A DNA stretch of 21,851 bases from a virus. Where the stretch lies: positions 1 through 21,851 of the IMG/VR virus record IMGVR_UViG_3300005549_000033. One strand, written 5' to 3'. Positions 13,195 through 21,130 of the stretch are shown one piece after another. The first letter of the stretch is position 1; every line of letters starts with the position of its first letter. The notes under the pieces were generated by a model that saw nothing but the letters and a program-made list of their open reading frames with translations, had not been told where the DNA came from and ran no database searches. Made by a program: the position numbers and the translations under genes.

Positions 13195-14256
13195 GTGCCA
13201 GTCGCATCCGGTGGATTCGTTCGATTCCGCAAGCGCCAGTGGGGCTACCAGGGATCGAACTCCTCAGTCATCGTCACTCCGGCGGTTGCCACTCGCGTGC
13301 TGCCGTGGCGGGGCGTGCCCGATGTCAACCTCAACTACACCTACCCCGACCAGGATGAGGGCTCGCTGCACAAGATCGCAGCGCCCTACCAGACCGCCAA
13401 CGACATCACCGCCACCATCTCTGGCCCGCTGAACCACAACGACGCGCCGTACCTGTTCAGCGCCGGGCTGGTGGGCGGTATCACCCCGACCGGCGGCACC
13501 GCCAAGAGCTGGGCCTTCCAGCCACCCTCGCTGACCGCCTCGCCACTCGGCAAGTTCACCGAGGAGTTCGGCGACGATGTGACCACCGACTGGTGGCAGT
13601 TGCTCGGCGGCTCGGCTGAGTCCTTCACCTTGACCGGCGACGCCTCGATGGGACCGCTCCAGGTCAGCGCCAACATGCGCTACGCCCAGTGGAAGTCCAC
13701 CGGCTCGACCGATCATCCGGTGTCCGGCACGGTGCCGACCTCACTGACCATCGACTCTACCCCGGTGCCGGTCTTCCTGGGCGACTGCGAGCTGTTCCTC
13801 GACGCCACTTCGGGTGGCATCGGCACCACCAAGATCACCAACGCGCTCGAGGGGCTGGCGCTGACCGTCACCAACTCGATCGACGTGAAGCGCCGGGCCA
13901 ACGGCTCCAACACGCGATTCGCCGCCAACGACCTCGCCCTCGGGGCGCAGGACATCACGCTGGCCCTGACCTTCGCCAAGACGGCCCAGACGGTCGGGCT
14001 CCTTTCCGAGAACGACCTGTGGTTCGACGACACCCCATCCAAGCGTTACTGCGAGTTGCGCTTCACCAACCCGACCATCATCACTGGCGTGACGCCGTAC
14101 TCGCTGGTGATACGGGGCGCGTATTTCTACACCACCAGAGGAGATGGGGAGCAGAACAACAACACCCAGATCACGCTGACTGGCACGCTCGGCTATGACT
14201 CGGGGTTGGGCTACGCCATCCGAGCCGTGGCCGTGAATACGCTCGCCAGCCTGTGA
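13195..14256 (+). CDS. Major tail (tube) protein
   Basis: A 353-residue protein from GTG 13195 with AAGGGAAG (13181-13188) upstream. The sequence is almost entirely beta (WRGVPDVNLNYTYPDQDEG, NDITATISGPLNHNDAPYLF, ESFTLTGDASMGPLQVSANMRYAQWK, GLALTVTNSIDVKRRANGS, DITLALTFAKTAQTVGL) with repeated Thr/Ser/Gly-rich strands. The final ITLTGTLGYDSGLGYAIRAVAVNT resembles the ending of actinophage tail tube proteins. Position between the tail terminator and the tail assembly chaperones fits exactly. It forms the stacked hexameric rings of the tail tube. The dedicated gap with a good ribosome site fits high expression. Confidence 0.85.
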   Translation: MPVASGGFVRFRKRQWGYQGSNSSVIVTPAVATRVLPWRGVPDVNLNYTYPDQDEGSLHKIAAPYQTANDITATISGPLNHNDAPYLFSAGLVGGITPTGGTAKSWAFQPPSLTASPLGKFTEEFGDDVTTDWWQLLGGSAESFTLTGDASMGPLQVSANMRYAQWKSTGSTDHPVSGTVPTSLTIDSTPVPVFLGDCELFLDATSGGIGTTKITNALEGLALTVTNSIDVKRRANGSNTRFAANDLALGAQDITLALTFAKTAQTVGLLSENDLWFDDTPSKRYCELRFTNPTIITGVTPYSLVIRGAYFYTTRGDGEQNNNTQITLTGTLGYDSGLGYAIRAVAVNTLASL

Positions 14257-14290
14257 GGTCTGCCTATCGCTAGCAGTTGAGGTGCTTACC

Positions 14291-14791
14291 GTGGATACTT
14301 CGCTCGTCCCCGTCGCTGTCGCGTGCCCGTGCCCTGGTACGCCTCACAGCGGCGGGGATACCGTGTTTCTCGGTCCCAAGCTGGGCTTCCGGGCCGGCGT
14401 CATGGCCGAGTCCAAGATCGCCCAGATCATCAACGGGGTAGACCCCGGCGGTGAGGCCAAGGCCATCATCTTCGAGACCTACCTGCTCGATGGGGTGAAG
14501 GCGTGGACCTTCGTCGATAGTGAAGGCACCGCCGTGCCGGTGTCCGACGCCGCCATCAGGGTGTGGCTGCTATCCGACTACTCGCTCGGGCTGGTGGTGG
14601 CTGAGGAAGCCGACAAGCTGTACAGCGAGGCGGTGACGAACCCTTTAGCGAAGAGGAGCTTCGGGTCCTCTCTCAATGGGCAGACCGACGCATCGACCTC
14701 TCCCAAGTCGGTCTCCTCGGCAAAGCGCCGAAAGCGATCCTCGCCATCCTCGACCTCCACTTCCACGACGGAAGGCATCGAGACGACCTGA
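14291..14791 (+). CDS. Tail assembly chaperone, zero-frame product (gpG-like)
   Basis: A 166-residue zero-frame product. GTG 14291 is preferred over GTG 14282 because GAGGTG (14279-14284) then sits as its ribosome site. Residues 1-119 are well behaved: FLGPKLGFRAGVMAESKIAQIINGV, VKAWTFVDSEGTAVPVSDAAIRVWLLSDYSLGLVVAEEADKLYSEA. After AVTNPL (residue 119) the zero-frame sequence becomes a Ser/Thr/Lys/Arg low-complexity tail ending EGIETT, unlike a folded domain. That is expected if part of the ribosomes shift frame at CCCTTTA (14641-14647). Position between major tail protein and tape measure gene is the canonical place of G/GT-type chaperones. Confidence 0.8.
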   Translation: MDTSLVPVAVACPCPGTPHSGGDTVFLGPKLGFRAGVMAESKIAQIINGVDPGGEAKAIIFETYLLDGVKAWTFVDSEGTAVPVSDAAIRVWLLSDYSLGLVVAEEADKLYSEAVTNPLAKRSFGSSLNGQTDASTSPKSVSSAKRRKRSSPSSTSTSTTEGIETT

Positions 14792-14916
14792 TGGAAGCGC
14801 GAGCACGGATCCAGCTCCTGGCCGAGCTGAGCGTCGGTCGGCTGGTGCGTGCCCAGGAGCTGGCAGAGGAGGCCGATTACACGCGGCTGAAGGAGTCCAC
14901 GCTTGGCGTTAGCTGA
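14291..14916 (+). CDS. Tail assembly chaperone, -1 frameshift fusion (gpGT-like)
   Basis: A fusion of 14291-14647 with 14647-14916 read in the -1 frame, 208 residues in all. After the slip the sequence is SEEELRVLSQWADRRIDLSQ, then a helical stretch beginning LAILDLHFHDGRHRDDLMEA, then QLLAELSVGRLVRAQELAEE and a short end. It is charged, amphipathic and helical, as expected of the T part of GT chaperones, and contains no stop until TGA 14914-14916. The tape measure start (TTG 14903) overlaps its last codons. In siphophages the G and GT products together chaperone the tape measure protein during tail assembly. The downstream frame has no long independent start of its own; an ATG at 14791 in this frame could give only a 41-residue peptide. 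Confidence 0.85.
14641..14671 (+). promoter_or_regulatory. -1 programmed frameshift site: CCCTTTA plus cUUCGg-capped hairpin
   Basis: The heptamer C-CCT-TTA (14641-14647) is positioned in the zero frame exactly as X-XXY-YYZ requires. Four nucleotides later AGAGGA (14652-14657) pairs with TCCTCT (14666-14671). Inside it, C14659 and G14664 close a UUCG tetraloop, one of the most stable RNA loops. Slippage by -1 leads into an 89-residue open frame. The spacer is slightly short compared with many known sites. Confidence 0.85.
14890..14895 (+). promoter_or_regulatory. Shine-Dalgarno AAGGAG for the tape measure TTG start
   Basis: AAGGAG lies 7 nt before TTG 14903 and inside the end of the frameshifted chaperone frame. 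It decides the unusual TTG start and places the start codon 14 nt before the chaperone stop. Confidence 0.75.
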
Positions 14917-17425
14917 CACGGCCAACCTGATCGTCACCCTGCGGCTGGACGACAAGCTGTCGGCCCCGCTGGGCCGGATCGACGCCAGCCTGTCCCGCTT
15001 CCAGTCGGGTGCCTTGCAGACCGGCAAGGGCATCGGCCAGATCGGGCTCGGGCTGGCGCGGGCGGGCGCCATCGCGGCTGGCACGTTCGCCACTGGTATC
15101 GGCACGGCCGCCAAACTGGCCGGCGACTTTGAGGCCCAGCTCAACACGATCAACACCATCGTCAAGCTCAATGGCTCACAGCTCACTACGCTGGGCGAGG
15201 GCATCCGCAAGACGTTCCGCGAGACCGGCGCACCGTTGGAGGAGTTGACTTCGGCGTACTACGACCTCCTGTCGGCCGGGGTCAAGGTGGAGGATGCGCA
15301 GAGCGTTCTCAACACCGCGGTCAAGCTCGGCATCGGCGGCATCGCCACCACCAAGGAATCGGTCGACTTGCTGACGACGGCGATCAACGCCTACGGGCTG
15401 AACGCCTCGCAGGCGGCTGGCGCGGCTGACATCTTCGCCGCCGCGGTTCGAGACGGCAAGGTCACGGTTGCCGAGCTGAGCGGCTCGTTCGCCGACGTGG
15501 CGCCGCTGGCCTCCCAAGTCGGCATCAAGCTGGAGGAGATTGGCGCCGGCTACGCCACCCTGACCGCCCGCGGCGTCGAAGCCACTGAAGTCGGCACCCA
15601 GTTCAACCGGGCCATCATAGAACTGCTCAAGCCGGGACCCGAGCTGACTCAGGTTATGAAGGGCCTCGGGCTGGAGACGTTCGAGACCTCGATCAAGCAG
15701 AAGGGGCTGGTGCAGACCCTCGAGGACGTGCGGGTCGAGGCTGAGAAGCAGGGCATCCCGTTCCAGGACCTGTTCGGTCGTCTCGAAGCCTACAAGTTTG
15801 CCCTCGCCACCACGGGTCCCAACCAGGCCAAGTTCAATCAGGAACTGGCGGCGATGGGCAAGGCCGCGGGCGAGACCAACGCGCAGTTCGAGGAGCGCCA
15901 GAAGGGCCTCAACTTCCAGCTCGCCAAGCTGAAGGCCGCCGCGCAGGACGCGGGTATCACCATTGGTCAGGCGCTGATCCCCAAGTTGGTGCCGCTGATC
16001 GAGAAACTGTCCACCTTCATCAATCAGAATCAGGGCAAGATCGCCGAGTTCGGCCAGAAGCTGGCCGACAGCTTCGGGGCGTTCGCCGACAAGATTCAGA
16101 CCACCGACTTCACAGGGATCATCGACGGGCTGAAGCTGCTGGGCGAGGTCGGCAAGAAGGTAGTCGACATCTTCCTGTCGCTGCCGCCCGGTGTGCAGTC
16201 GGCGCTGGTGGCGGGGCTGGCCATCAACAAGCTGTCCGGCGGGCTGGTGGCACAGGGCGTCGGCAACGTGGCGGGCGGCTTCCTCAAGATCGCCTTCTCG
16301 CGCGGCGCCACACCGCTCACGCCGCTGTACGTTCAGCAGGTAGGCGGGATTCCGGGTGCGGGTGGCGTCCCGGTGGCCGGTGGCGGCGGAATCATCTCCA
16401 AGTTGCTTGGCATCACCACGGCGGTAGGACTCGGGGCGATCCTCGGCTCCGCAGTCGGGCACGCCCTGGTGGACTCCGGCATCGCCGCGGGCGCCAAGTA
16501 CGAGGGCACCAAGTTCGACCAGTTCGTGGCGCAGCACAGCTCCGATCCGGTCGCCATCCAGCGCGCGATCAACTCGATCAGCGCCAACATCGGCAAGTTC
16601 TACAACGAGAACGACCCGATCCAGAGTGCGCTGGCGCATGCGCTGTTCGGCGATCAGCTCAAGGTGCTGGAGGATCAGCGCACCATTCTCGAGAACCTGC
16701 TCAAGGAGACCAAGGATGGCAAGCAAGCCAGCCCGCTGACGGCGCTCATTCGAGACTTCAAGGAGAAGCTGAAGGCCCCTCTGAAGCTCGACGACGACGC
16801 GTTGATCACCGCTTTGGCCCAAACCTCGGAGTTCGGAAAGGCCGGGGTCGGGACCACCATCGAAAGCGGACCGTTGACGGGCACCGATCCCTACGGCGAG
16901 CAGGCGCTGGCGCTGTTCCGACAGGCCCAGTTCCCGCAGCAGGGCCGCACGTTGGGCGAGATTCAGCGCCACATCATCGCGGCTGAGGAGGTGCAGGCTG
17001 AGTACCTTCAGAGCGGGGATATCAACAGCGCCAAGCGCACGCAGGCGGTGATCGATGGTTTGCATGCGCTGCTCGGAACGACCGACAAGACCATCCCGAT
17101 CCTGTCTCAGACCAAGGAAGAGACGCAGCGGCAGTTGGCGGCCGTCAAGGAACTGAAGCTGCCGCTTGGTCTGGGCAACGTGATCGCGCAGCAGATTCGT
17201 GATCGAAGCGATGAGTCACTGGCCCGGCAGCGCAATATCGAGGGCTACGTGGGGCGCTGGGGTGGCAAGCTCGACAACATCGCGGCCAAGGACTTCAGCC
17301 CGACCTTCAGCCCCACGATCGTCAACAACAACACGGTCAACGCCAGCCTGTCGGTGGCACAGGCGTTGCAGACCATCACCATCAGCAACTCGATCCGCTA
17401 TGACGGCAAGCTGGTCCCGATCTAA
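14903..17425 (+). CDS. Tail tape measure protein
   Basis: An 840-residue protein from TTG 14903 with AAGGAG 7 nt upstream. Residues 1-80: LRLDDKLSAPLGRIDASLSRFQSG, then small hydrophobic GKGIGQIGLGLARAGAIAAGTFATGI. Residues ~80-330 are the phage minor tail/tape measure domain: AGDFEAQLNTINTIVKLNGSQL, SAYYDLLSAGVKVEDAQSVLNTAVKLG, DVAPLASQVGIKLEEIGAGYATLTARGV, EVGTQFNRAIIELL. The middle has helical stretches and, at about residues 493-530, a Gly/Ala/Leu-rich hydrophobic segment (GIISKLLGITTAVGLGAILGSAVG) that may contact the host membrane during DNA ejection. The C-terminal ~250 residues are helical and charged. Tape length sets tail length; by the usual ~1.5 Å per residue rule a tail of roughly 125 nm is expected. 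Confidence 0.92.
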   Translation: MALADTANLIVTLRLDDKLSAPLGRIDASLSRFQSGALQTGKGIGQIGLGLARAGAIAAGTFATGIGTAAKLAGDFEAQLNTINTIVKLNGSQLTTLGEGIRKTFRETGAPLEELTSAYYDLLSAGVKVEDAQSVLNTAVKLGIGGIATTKESVDLLTTAINAYGLNASQAAGAADIFAAAVRDGKVTVAELSGSFADVAPLASQVGIKLEEIGAGYATLTARGVEATEVGTQFNRAIIELLKPGPELTQVMKGLGLETFETSIKQKGLVQTLEDVRVEAEKQGIPFQDLFGRLEAYKFALATTGPNQAKFNQELAAMGKAAGETNAQFEERQKGLNFQLAKLKAAAQDAGITIGQALIPKLVPLIEKLSTFINQNQGKIAEFGQKLADSFGAFADKIQTTDFTGIIDGLKLLGEVGKKVVDIFLSLPPGVQSALVAGLAINKLSGGLVAQGVGNVAGGFLKIAFSRGATPLTPLYVQQVGGIPGAGGVPVAGGGGIISKLLGITTAVGLGAILGSAVGHALVDSGIAAGAKYEGTKFDQFVAQHSSDPVAIQRAINSISANIGKFYNENDPIQSALAHALFGDQLKVLEDQRTILENLLKETKDGKQASPLTALIRDFKEKLKAPLKLDDDALITALAQTSEFGKAGVGTTIESGPLTGTDPYGEQALALFRQAQFPQQGRTLGEIQRHIIAAEEVQAEYLQSGDINSAKRTQAVIDGLHALLGTTDKTIPILSQTKEETQRQLAAVKELKLPLGLGNVIAQQIRDRSDESLARQRNIEGYVGRWGGKLDNIAAKDFSPTFSPTIVNNNTVNASLSVAQALQTITISNSIRYDGKLVPI

Positions 17426-20400
17426 TGGCGGCGCCGACCCGTAGCCTGAAGGTCTACAACGGCTCGGACGCAACTCCGGTCACCGATGTAACCGATCGCA
17501 CCGACTGGCCCGGCACCGAGCTGTCAGTCATGGCCAACGCCGGCGAGGCGGCGGCCGGCACGTGGCTGATGCGCGACGAGACCGGGACCATCCCGGACTT
17601 CCTGGCACCCGGCGAGCTGGTCGATTCGCACAACGTCATCGTGGCCTTGGTCGGCTCGAACACCCTGTTTCGGGGCCGCATCGCAGCCGATGAGCATTTC
17701 CGCGGGCGCCAAAAAGCAGGCCGCGCCAAGGAGATCAGCTTCACGCTGGAGGACCAAAATTCCCACCTGCGCGGGATCATCATTCACGAATGGATACGTC
17801 CGGCTGAAACAGACGCCGCCAGAGCGCAAGCTCTGGTGGCGGCGTATCTGTCTGGGGCGCCACGCGCGACGACCAACCTGAACGGCTCGAACCTGATCAT
17901 CACTGGCTCGAACGCGATCTCATTGCCGGCCAAGACTTATTCCGGCGTCACGCCGTATGACGTGATGCAGGAACTGGCCTCCAACGCCGACAAGGAGATG
18001 TTCGTCAGCATCGACAACGACCTCGCCTATTTCGGCCACGACTACACCGGCTACGTCTCGCTGTTGCGCGTGTCCGACGACCCGGCTGACCAGAACGCGA
18101 ACACCTACCCGCCGATCAACCCCCACGGCTTCGAGTTCGGGCGCCAGAAACTGTCAGCGTTGCGCGTCTACTACGGATCGGATGTCACACAAAGCACGGT
18201 GCGCGTGTCCAACGCGTTGGAGCCGCGCTTCGACTACTGGGAGGACGTGTTCTGGGATAGCGAGTCGGTCACCCCCGAGCAGGCTGAGGCGCGTGCCCAG
18301 AAGATGCTCGACTACCGCTCCACCGACGACGTGAACTACACCTGCTCGATCGGCCCGCTGTCGGGCGATGACATCTGGAAGATCAAGCCGGGCCAGCAGA
18401 TCAACTTCAAGTCACGCGCGGCGCGAGGCGGGCGCAACGCCAACGGCACCTACAGCGGCGACAACTTCCTGACCACGCGCGTGCGCCAGATCAACTGGAC
18501 CATGCCAGCCGAGGACATCTACTTCGCCCGGCTCGAGATCGAACGACCCAAGCGCACGCAAGCACCCGGCACCGGCAATCAGGCGCTGGCGACACAACCC
18601 CGCCCAGCGCCTGAAACTGTGCCCGATACCGTCGTCAACCCGACCACCATCTACCACGCCCTGTTCACTACCGACAACAAGGACGAGGAGACCCACACTT
18701 ACGCCTTCGGTTTCGTGCGCACCGCGGCCAACTCGGATATCCCAGACTGGCACGGTGGCACCGGGGGAGGGTCAGACCTATTCCCGATCTCGCCCAACAC
18801 TGTGTACGCCTTCCGTGCTGACGTGGTGTGGGGCTTCACTCCCGCCAACCGGGATGTGCTGATCAACTGGCGTAATGCGGCCCTTGCGCATATCGGCCCG
18901 GAGGAGGTGTGGATCGACGGCAGTGGGCATGCCACCCACACCTACTACTCTGCCCTCACATATCTGAGCACCAGTCCGCCGACCGCAGCGTTCGTCCAAC
19001 TGCGATGGGGCGTCAGCGGCAGCGGAACCTATGTGGCCGGGATTTCCGCTGACAACATCTATATCGAGACGCCCGGCTCGGTGGTAGCAGCCAACAACGA
19101 TCCCTATGCGTTACCAGATCCTGGTAACAGCCCGTACTACATGAAGTCGGACGACCCTCGCGTGCTGTCGCTGATCGACCAGATGGCGACGGTTGGCTTC
19201 TCGTGGAAGCAGCCCGTCCTTGCCGCTACCACCACGGCAGGCACCCTCGCCTCCAGCTTCGAGGCGGGCGACACGATCGACGGAGTGACGCTGGAAGAGG
19301 GCAACCGCATCCTAATCAAGGACCAGGCGTCCGGTGCGGAGAACGGCATCTACCTCGTCAACGTTTCAGGAGCTCCGACTCGTGCGGTGGACTTCGTGTC
19401 GGATGGTCAGGTGCTAGGGGCGGCCACCTTCGTCAGTCAAGGCACCGTCAACGCTGACAAGGTGTTCGTCTGCACTACCAACAGCCCGATCACGGTGGGC
19501 TCCACCGTCCTGGCCTTCGCGCAAGTGTCCGGCGGTGGGTTGACTGTTCAAGAGGACGACTCCACCGTCGATGCGGCGGTCACCACCCTCGACTTCCGCA
19601 CCGCCCTCAACGTTACCAGTTCACCATCTGGCGAAGCGAACGTCTCGGTCGATCTCGGCACCGCTTCAACCCAGGCTGCGGCGGGGGACCATACCCACAC
19701 GGCGGGAGACTCCGCGCAAGCCTCTGGCACTGGCGACGTGACTACCACCACCTCGCTGGCCGACGTAACCGGAGCCTCACTATCGCTCGTTGCGGGCACC
19801 TACACCGTAGTCGGCGTGTTCGATACGCTGGTCAACAATGCTCTCAATGATCGAACCTTCGAGGGCCATCTGGATGTCAACGGCAGCGACCAGAACGACT
19901 ACGCCCAGCTCAACGCACCGGGGCTGGTCAACGTGCGGGCCACCCTGCCCCAAGTGTGGCGCGTCACGCTGGGCTCGACCCAGACCATCAAGTTGCGCAC
20001 CAAGCATTCCGGCGGGACGACGGGCGACTTCACAGTCAAGAGCACCAATACCAGCCTCGCGGCGTGGGCGTCGGGTCAGAGCCACGGGGCGTGGACGGAC
20101 TACACCCCGACCTGGACGACGACCGGCACCGCTCCGGCTATCGTCAACGGAACTCTTACCGGGCGATACAAGCTGCTCGATGCCAATACCTTGGTGGTCC
20201 ACATTGTCTTTATCGCGGGCAGTTCGACCACCTTTGGTACGGGCACCTGGGCCTTTGCTCTGCCGCAGGCTATCGTCGCTCGCAATCAAGTGCTCACTGG
20301 TTGGATTCTGGACTCCGGCACTGACAACAAGCTCGCGGTCGGGAATGTCGTGGCAAGCGATAACAAAGTCGTCCAGATCACAGCGGAGGGCGCTAACGTG

Positions 20401-20472
20401 GTCACTAATACCGTTCCCCAGACATGGGCAAGCGGCGATCAACTCACCCTTGAGGGCATCCTAGAGGTCTAG
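17425..20472 (+). CDS. Large minor tail protein with C-terminal fibre/receptor-binding modules
   Basis: A 1015-residue protein; the TAATG junction at 17423 couples it to the tape measure gene. Residues 1-385 look like a tail hub/baseplate protein (SLKVYNGSDATPVTDVTDRTDW, LFRGRIAADEHFRGR, GVTPYDVMQELASNADKEMFVSIDNDLAYF, QKLSALRVYYGSDV, final ARLEIERPKR). Residues ~400-560 form a beta domain of binding type. Residues ~590-700 are a fibre module seen in other phages (AGDTIDGVTLEEGNRILIKDQ, ENGIYLVNVSG, RAVDF, VGSTVLAFAQV). GDHTHTAGD carries His756-x-His758, a motif used for metal binding in some trimeric phage fibres. Residues ~890-1015 (YTPTWTTTGTAPAIVNGTLTGRY... FGTGTWAFALP) resemble the common C-terminal fibre domain. 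Likely functions are tail tip structure and host recognition. Confidence 0.8.
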   Translation: MAAPTRSLKVYNGSDATPVTDVTDRTDWPGTELSVMANAGEAAAGTWLMRDETGTIPDFLAPGELVDSHNVIVALVGSNTLFRGRIAADEHFRGRQKAGRAKEISFTLEDQNSHLRGIIIHEWIRPAETDAARAQALVAAYLSGAPRATTNLNGSNLIITGSNAISLPAKTYSGVTPYDVMQELASNADKEMFVSIDNDLAYFGHDYTGYVSLLRVSDDPADQNANTYPPINPHGFEFGRQKLSALRVYYGSDVTQSTVRVSNALEPRFDYWEDVFWDSESVTPEQAEARAQKMLDYRSTDDVNYTCSIGPLSGDDIWKIKPGQQINFKSRAARGGRNANGTYSGDNFLTTRVRQINWTMPAEDIYFARLEIERPKRTQAPGTGNQALATQPRPAPETVPDTVVNPTTIYHALFTTDNKDEETHTYAFGFVRTAANSDIPDWHGGTGGGSDLFPISPNTVYAFRADVVWGFTPANRDVLINWRNAALAHIGPEEVWIDGSGHATHTYYSALTYLSTSPPTAAFVQLRWGVSGSGTYVAGISADNIYIETPGSVVAANNDPYALPDPGNSPYYMKSDDPRVLSLIDQMATVGFSWKQPVLAATTTAGTLASSFEAGDTIDGVTLEEGNRILIKDQASGAENGIYLVNVSGAPTRAVDFVSDGQVLGAATFVSQGTVNADKVFVCTTNSPITVGSTVLAFAQVSGGGLTVQEDDSTVDAAVTTLDFRTALNVTSSPSGEANVSVDLGTASTQAAAGDHTHTAGDSAQASGTGDVTTTTSLADVTGASLSLVAGTYTVVGVFDTLVNNALNDRTFEGHLDVNGSDQNDYAQLNAPGLVNVRATLPQVWRVTLGSTQTIKLRTKHSGGTTGDFTVKSTNTSLAAWASGQSHGAWTDYTPTWTTTGTAPAIVNGTLTGRYKLLDANTLVVHIVFIAGSSTTFGTGTWAFALPQAIVARNQVLTGWILDSGTDNKLAVGNVVASDNKVVQITAEGANVVTNTVPQTWASGDQLTLEGILEV

Positions 20473-20526
20473 CCGGGACAACGGCAACCTTTGAGAACGT
20501 GGTGCTCGAACTGCTGCAGTAGGGGG

Positions 20527-20555
20527 TTGACAAAGGTACCGATAGGGGGGACAAT
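20527..20555 (+). promoter_or_regulatory. Sigma70-like promoter TTGACA-N17-GACAAT
   Basis: TTGACA at 20527-20532 is a perfect -35 hexamer. After exactly 17 nt comes GACAAT (20550-20555), matching the TATAAT consensus at four of six positions. The site is in an 89-nt gap after the tail fibre gene. The expected start site, about 7 nt downstream, coincides with the GTG start codon at 20562. Confidence 0.7.
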
Positions 20556-20561
20556 CCTACC

Positions 20562-20975
20562 GTGGCCGAAACGATCGAGCAGTACGCCCAACGCGAGCGG
20601 GCGATGAACAAGGTGTCGCAGGCGAAGGCCAAAGGCATCCTCGTTATTCTGCCGTGCAGAGTGTGTGGAGCTGTTGACGTTCAGGCACATCATCCCCGTG
20701 GCTATTCGGATGAGCATGCATTAGATGTTGAGTGGCTTTGCTCGATCCACCACAGACAAGCTCATTTTGTGATGCGAGGAAGGAACGTGAGCGACCTAAC
20801 CTACCGCGAAATGCAGGTATCCGAGTACGTCGTCGCCGGCCTCAAGGCCAAGGAGATTGCGGACCTACTCGGGCTCAGTGAGCAGACCGTGAAGAACACC
20901 AAGGTCGCCATCTACCAGAAGCTCGGCGTCCGCAACGCGGTCGAGTTGACACTGAAGCTGAAGGAGCCCGCATGA
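20562..20975 (+). CDS. HNH-like zinc-finger domain fused to LuxR/GerE-type HTH
   Basis: A 137-residue protein from GTG 20562. Residues 1-25 are a charged helix. Residues 31-70 hold CRVCG (Cys32, Cys35), AHHPRGYS (His43, His44) and WLCSIHHRQAH (Cys60, His63, His64, His68), an HNH-like zinc-binding arrangement found in small phage proteins; nuclease activity is uncertain. Residues 78-133 are a LuxR/GerE DNA-binding domain: LTYREMQVSEYVVAGLKAKEIADLLGLSEQTVKNTKVAIYQKLGVRNAVELT. Such domains normally serve as transcription activators. The first part is visibly less GC-rich than the second and contains a TTA codon, suggesting the two domains have different origins. A GTG at 20787 with its own ribosome site could produce the HTH domain alone. 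It is the first gene behind the promoter at 20527. Confidence 0.8.
   Translation: MAETIEQYAQRERAMNKVSQAKAKGILVILPCRVCGAVDVQAHHPRGYSDEHALDVEWLCSIHHRQAHFVMRGRNVSDLTYREMQVSEYVVAGLKAKEIADLLGLSEQTVKNTKVAIYQKLGVRNAVELTLKLKEPA
20776..20789 (+). promoter_or_regulatory. Internal ribosome site and GTG that could yield the HTH domain alone
   Basis: GAGGA (20776-20780), within GAGGAAGGAAC, lies 6 nt before an in-frame GTG at 20787 (residue 76). Initiation there would give a 62-residue protein consisting almost only of the LuxR-type HTH, the size of a typical small stand-alone GerE protein. Confidence 0.5.
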
Positions 20976-21130
20976 AGTCCCAAGCCCACCGCCATCCACC
21001 GCTCTTGCCGTTCATCATCGGCTGGACCCTCGCCATCATCGGCGCCTGCCTGGTCGCCACCGCCTTCGTGTGGGTGGCGATGGCGGTCCTGGCGAGTTTC
21101 GCCTCGTATATTCCAAGTGGGCTGCGATGA
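20972..21130 (+). CDS. Small membrane protein (candidate holin-like)
   Basis: A 52-residue protein from ATG 20972 in an ATGA overlap with the HTH gene. The first ten residues are basic and polar (MKSQAHRHPP). Residues 11-47 are hydrophobic (LLPFIIGWTLAIIGACLVATAFVWVAMAVLASFAS), enough for one long or two short membrane helices, and the end is YIPSGLR. Size and location after the tail genes make a holin-type role possible, but no endolysin is present in the window. A different membrane role is equally possible. Confidence 0.6.
   Translation: MKSQAHRHPPLLPFIIGWTLAIIGACLVATAFVWVAMAVLASFASYIPSGLR

Noticed and set aside
14791-14916. Independent small gene starting at ATG 14791
   Set aside because: It is in the same frame as the -1 extension and lacks a good ribosome site. 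The slippery heptamer explains the whole frame better, although reinitiation is not excluded.
15176-17065. Very long open frame (629 codons) on the minus strand inside the tape measure gene
   Set aside because: It is a mirror of a GC-rich, codon-biased gene on the + strand. The translation is Leu/Arg/Gly/Asp-rich with no recognisable domain, and the + strand protein has clear tape measure motifs.
19780-20442. Minus-strand frame of 220 codons opposite the tail fibre C-terminus
   Set aside because: No ribosome site, no recognisable domain, and the + strand fibre domain is clear.
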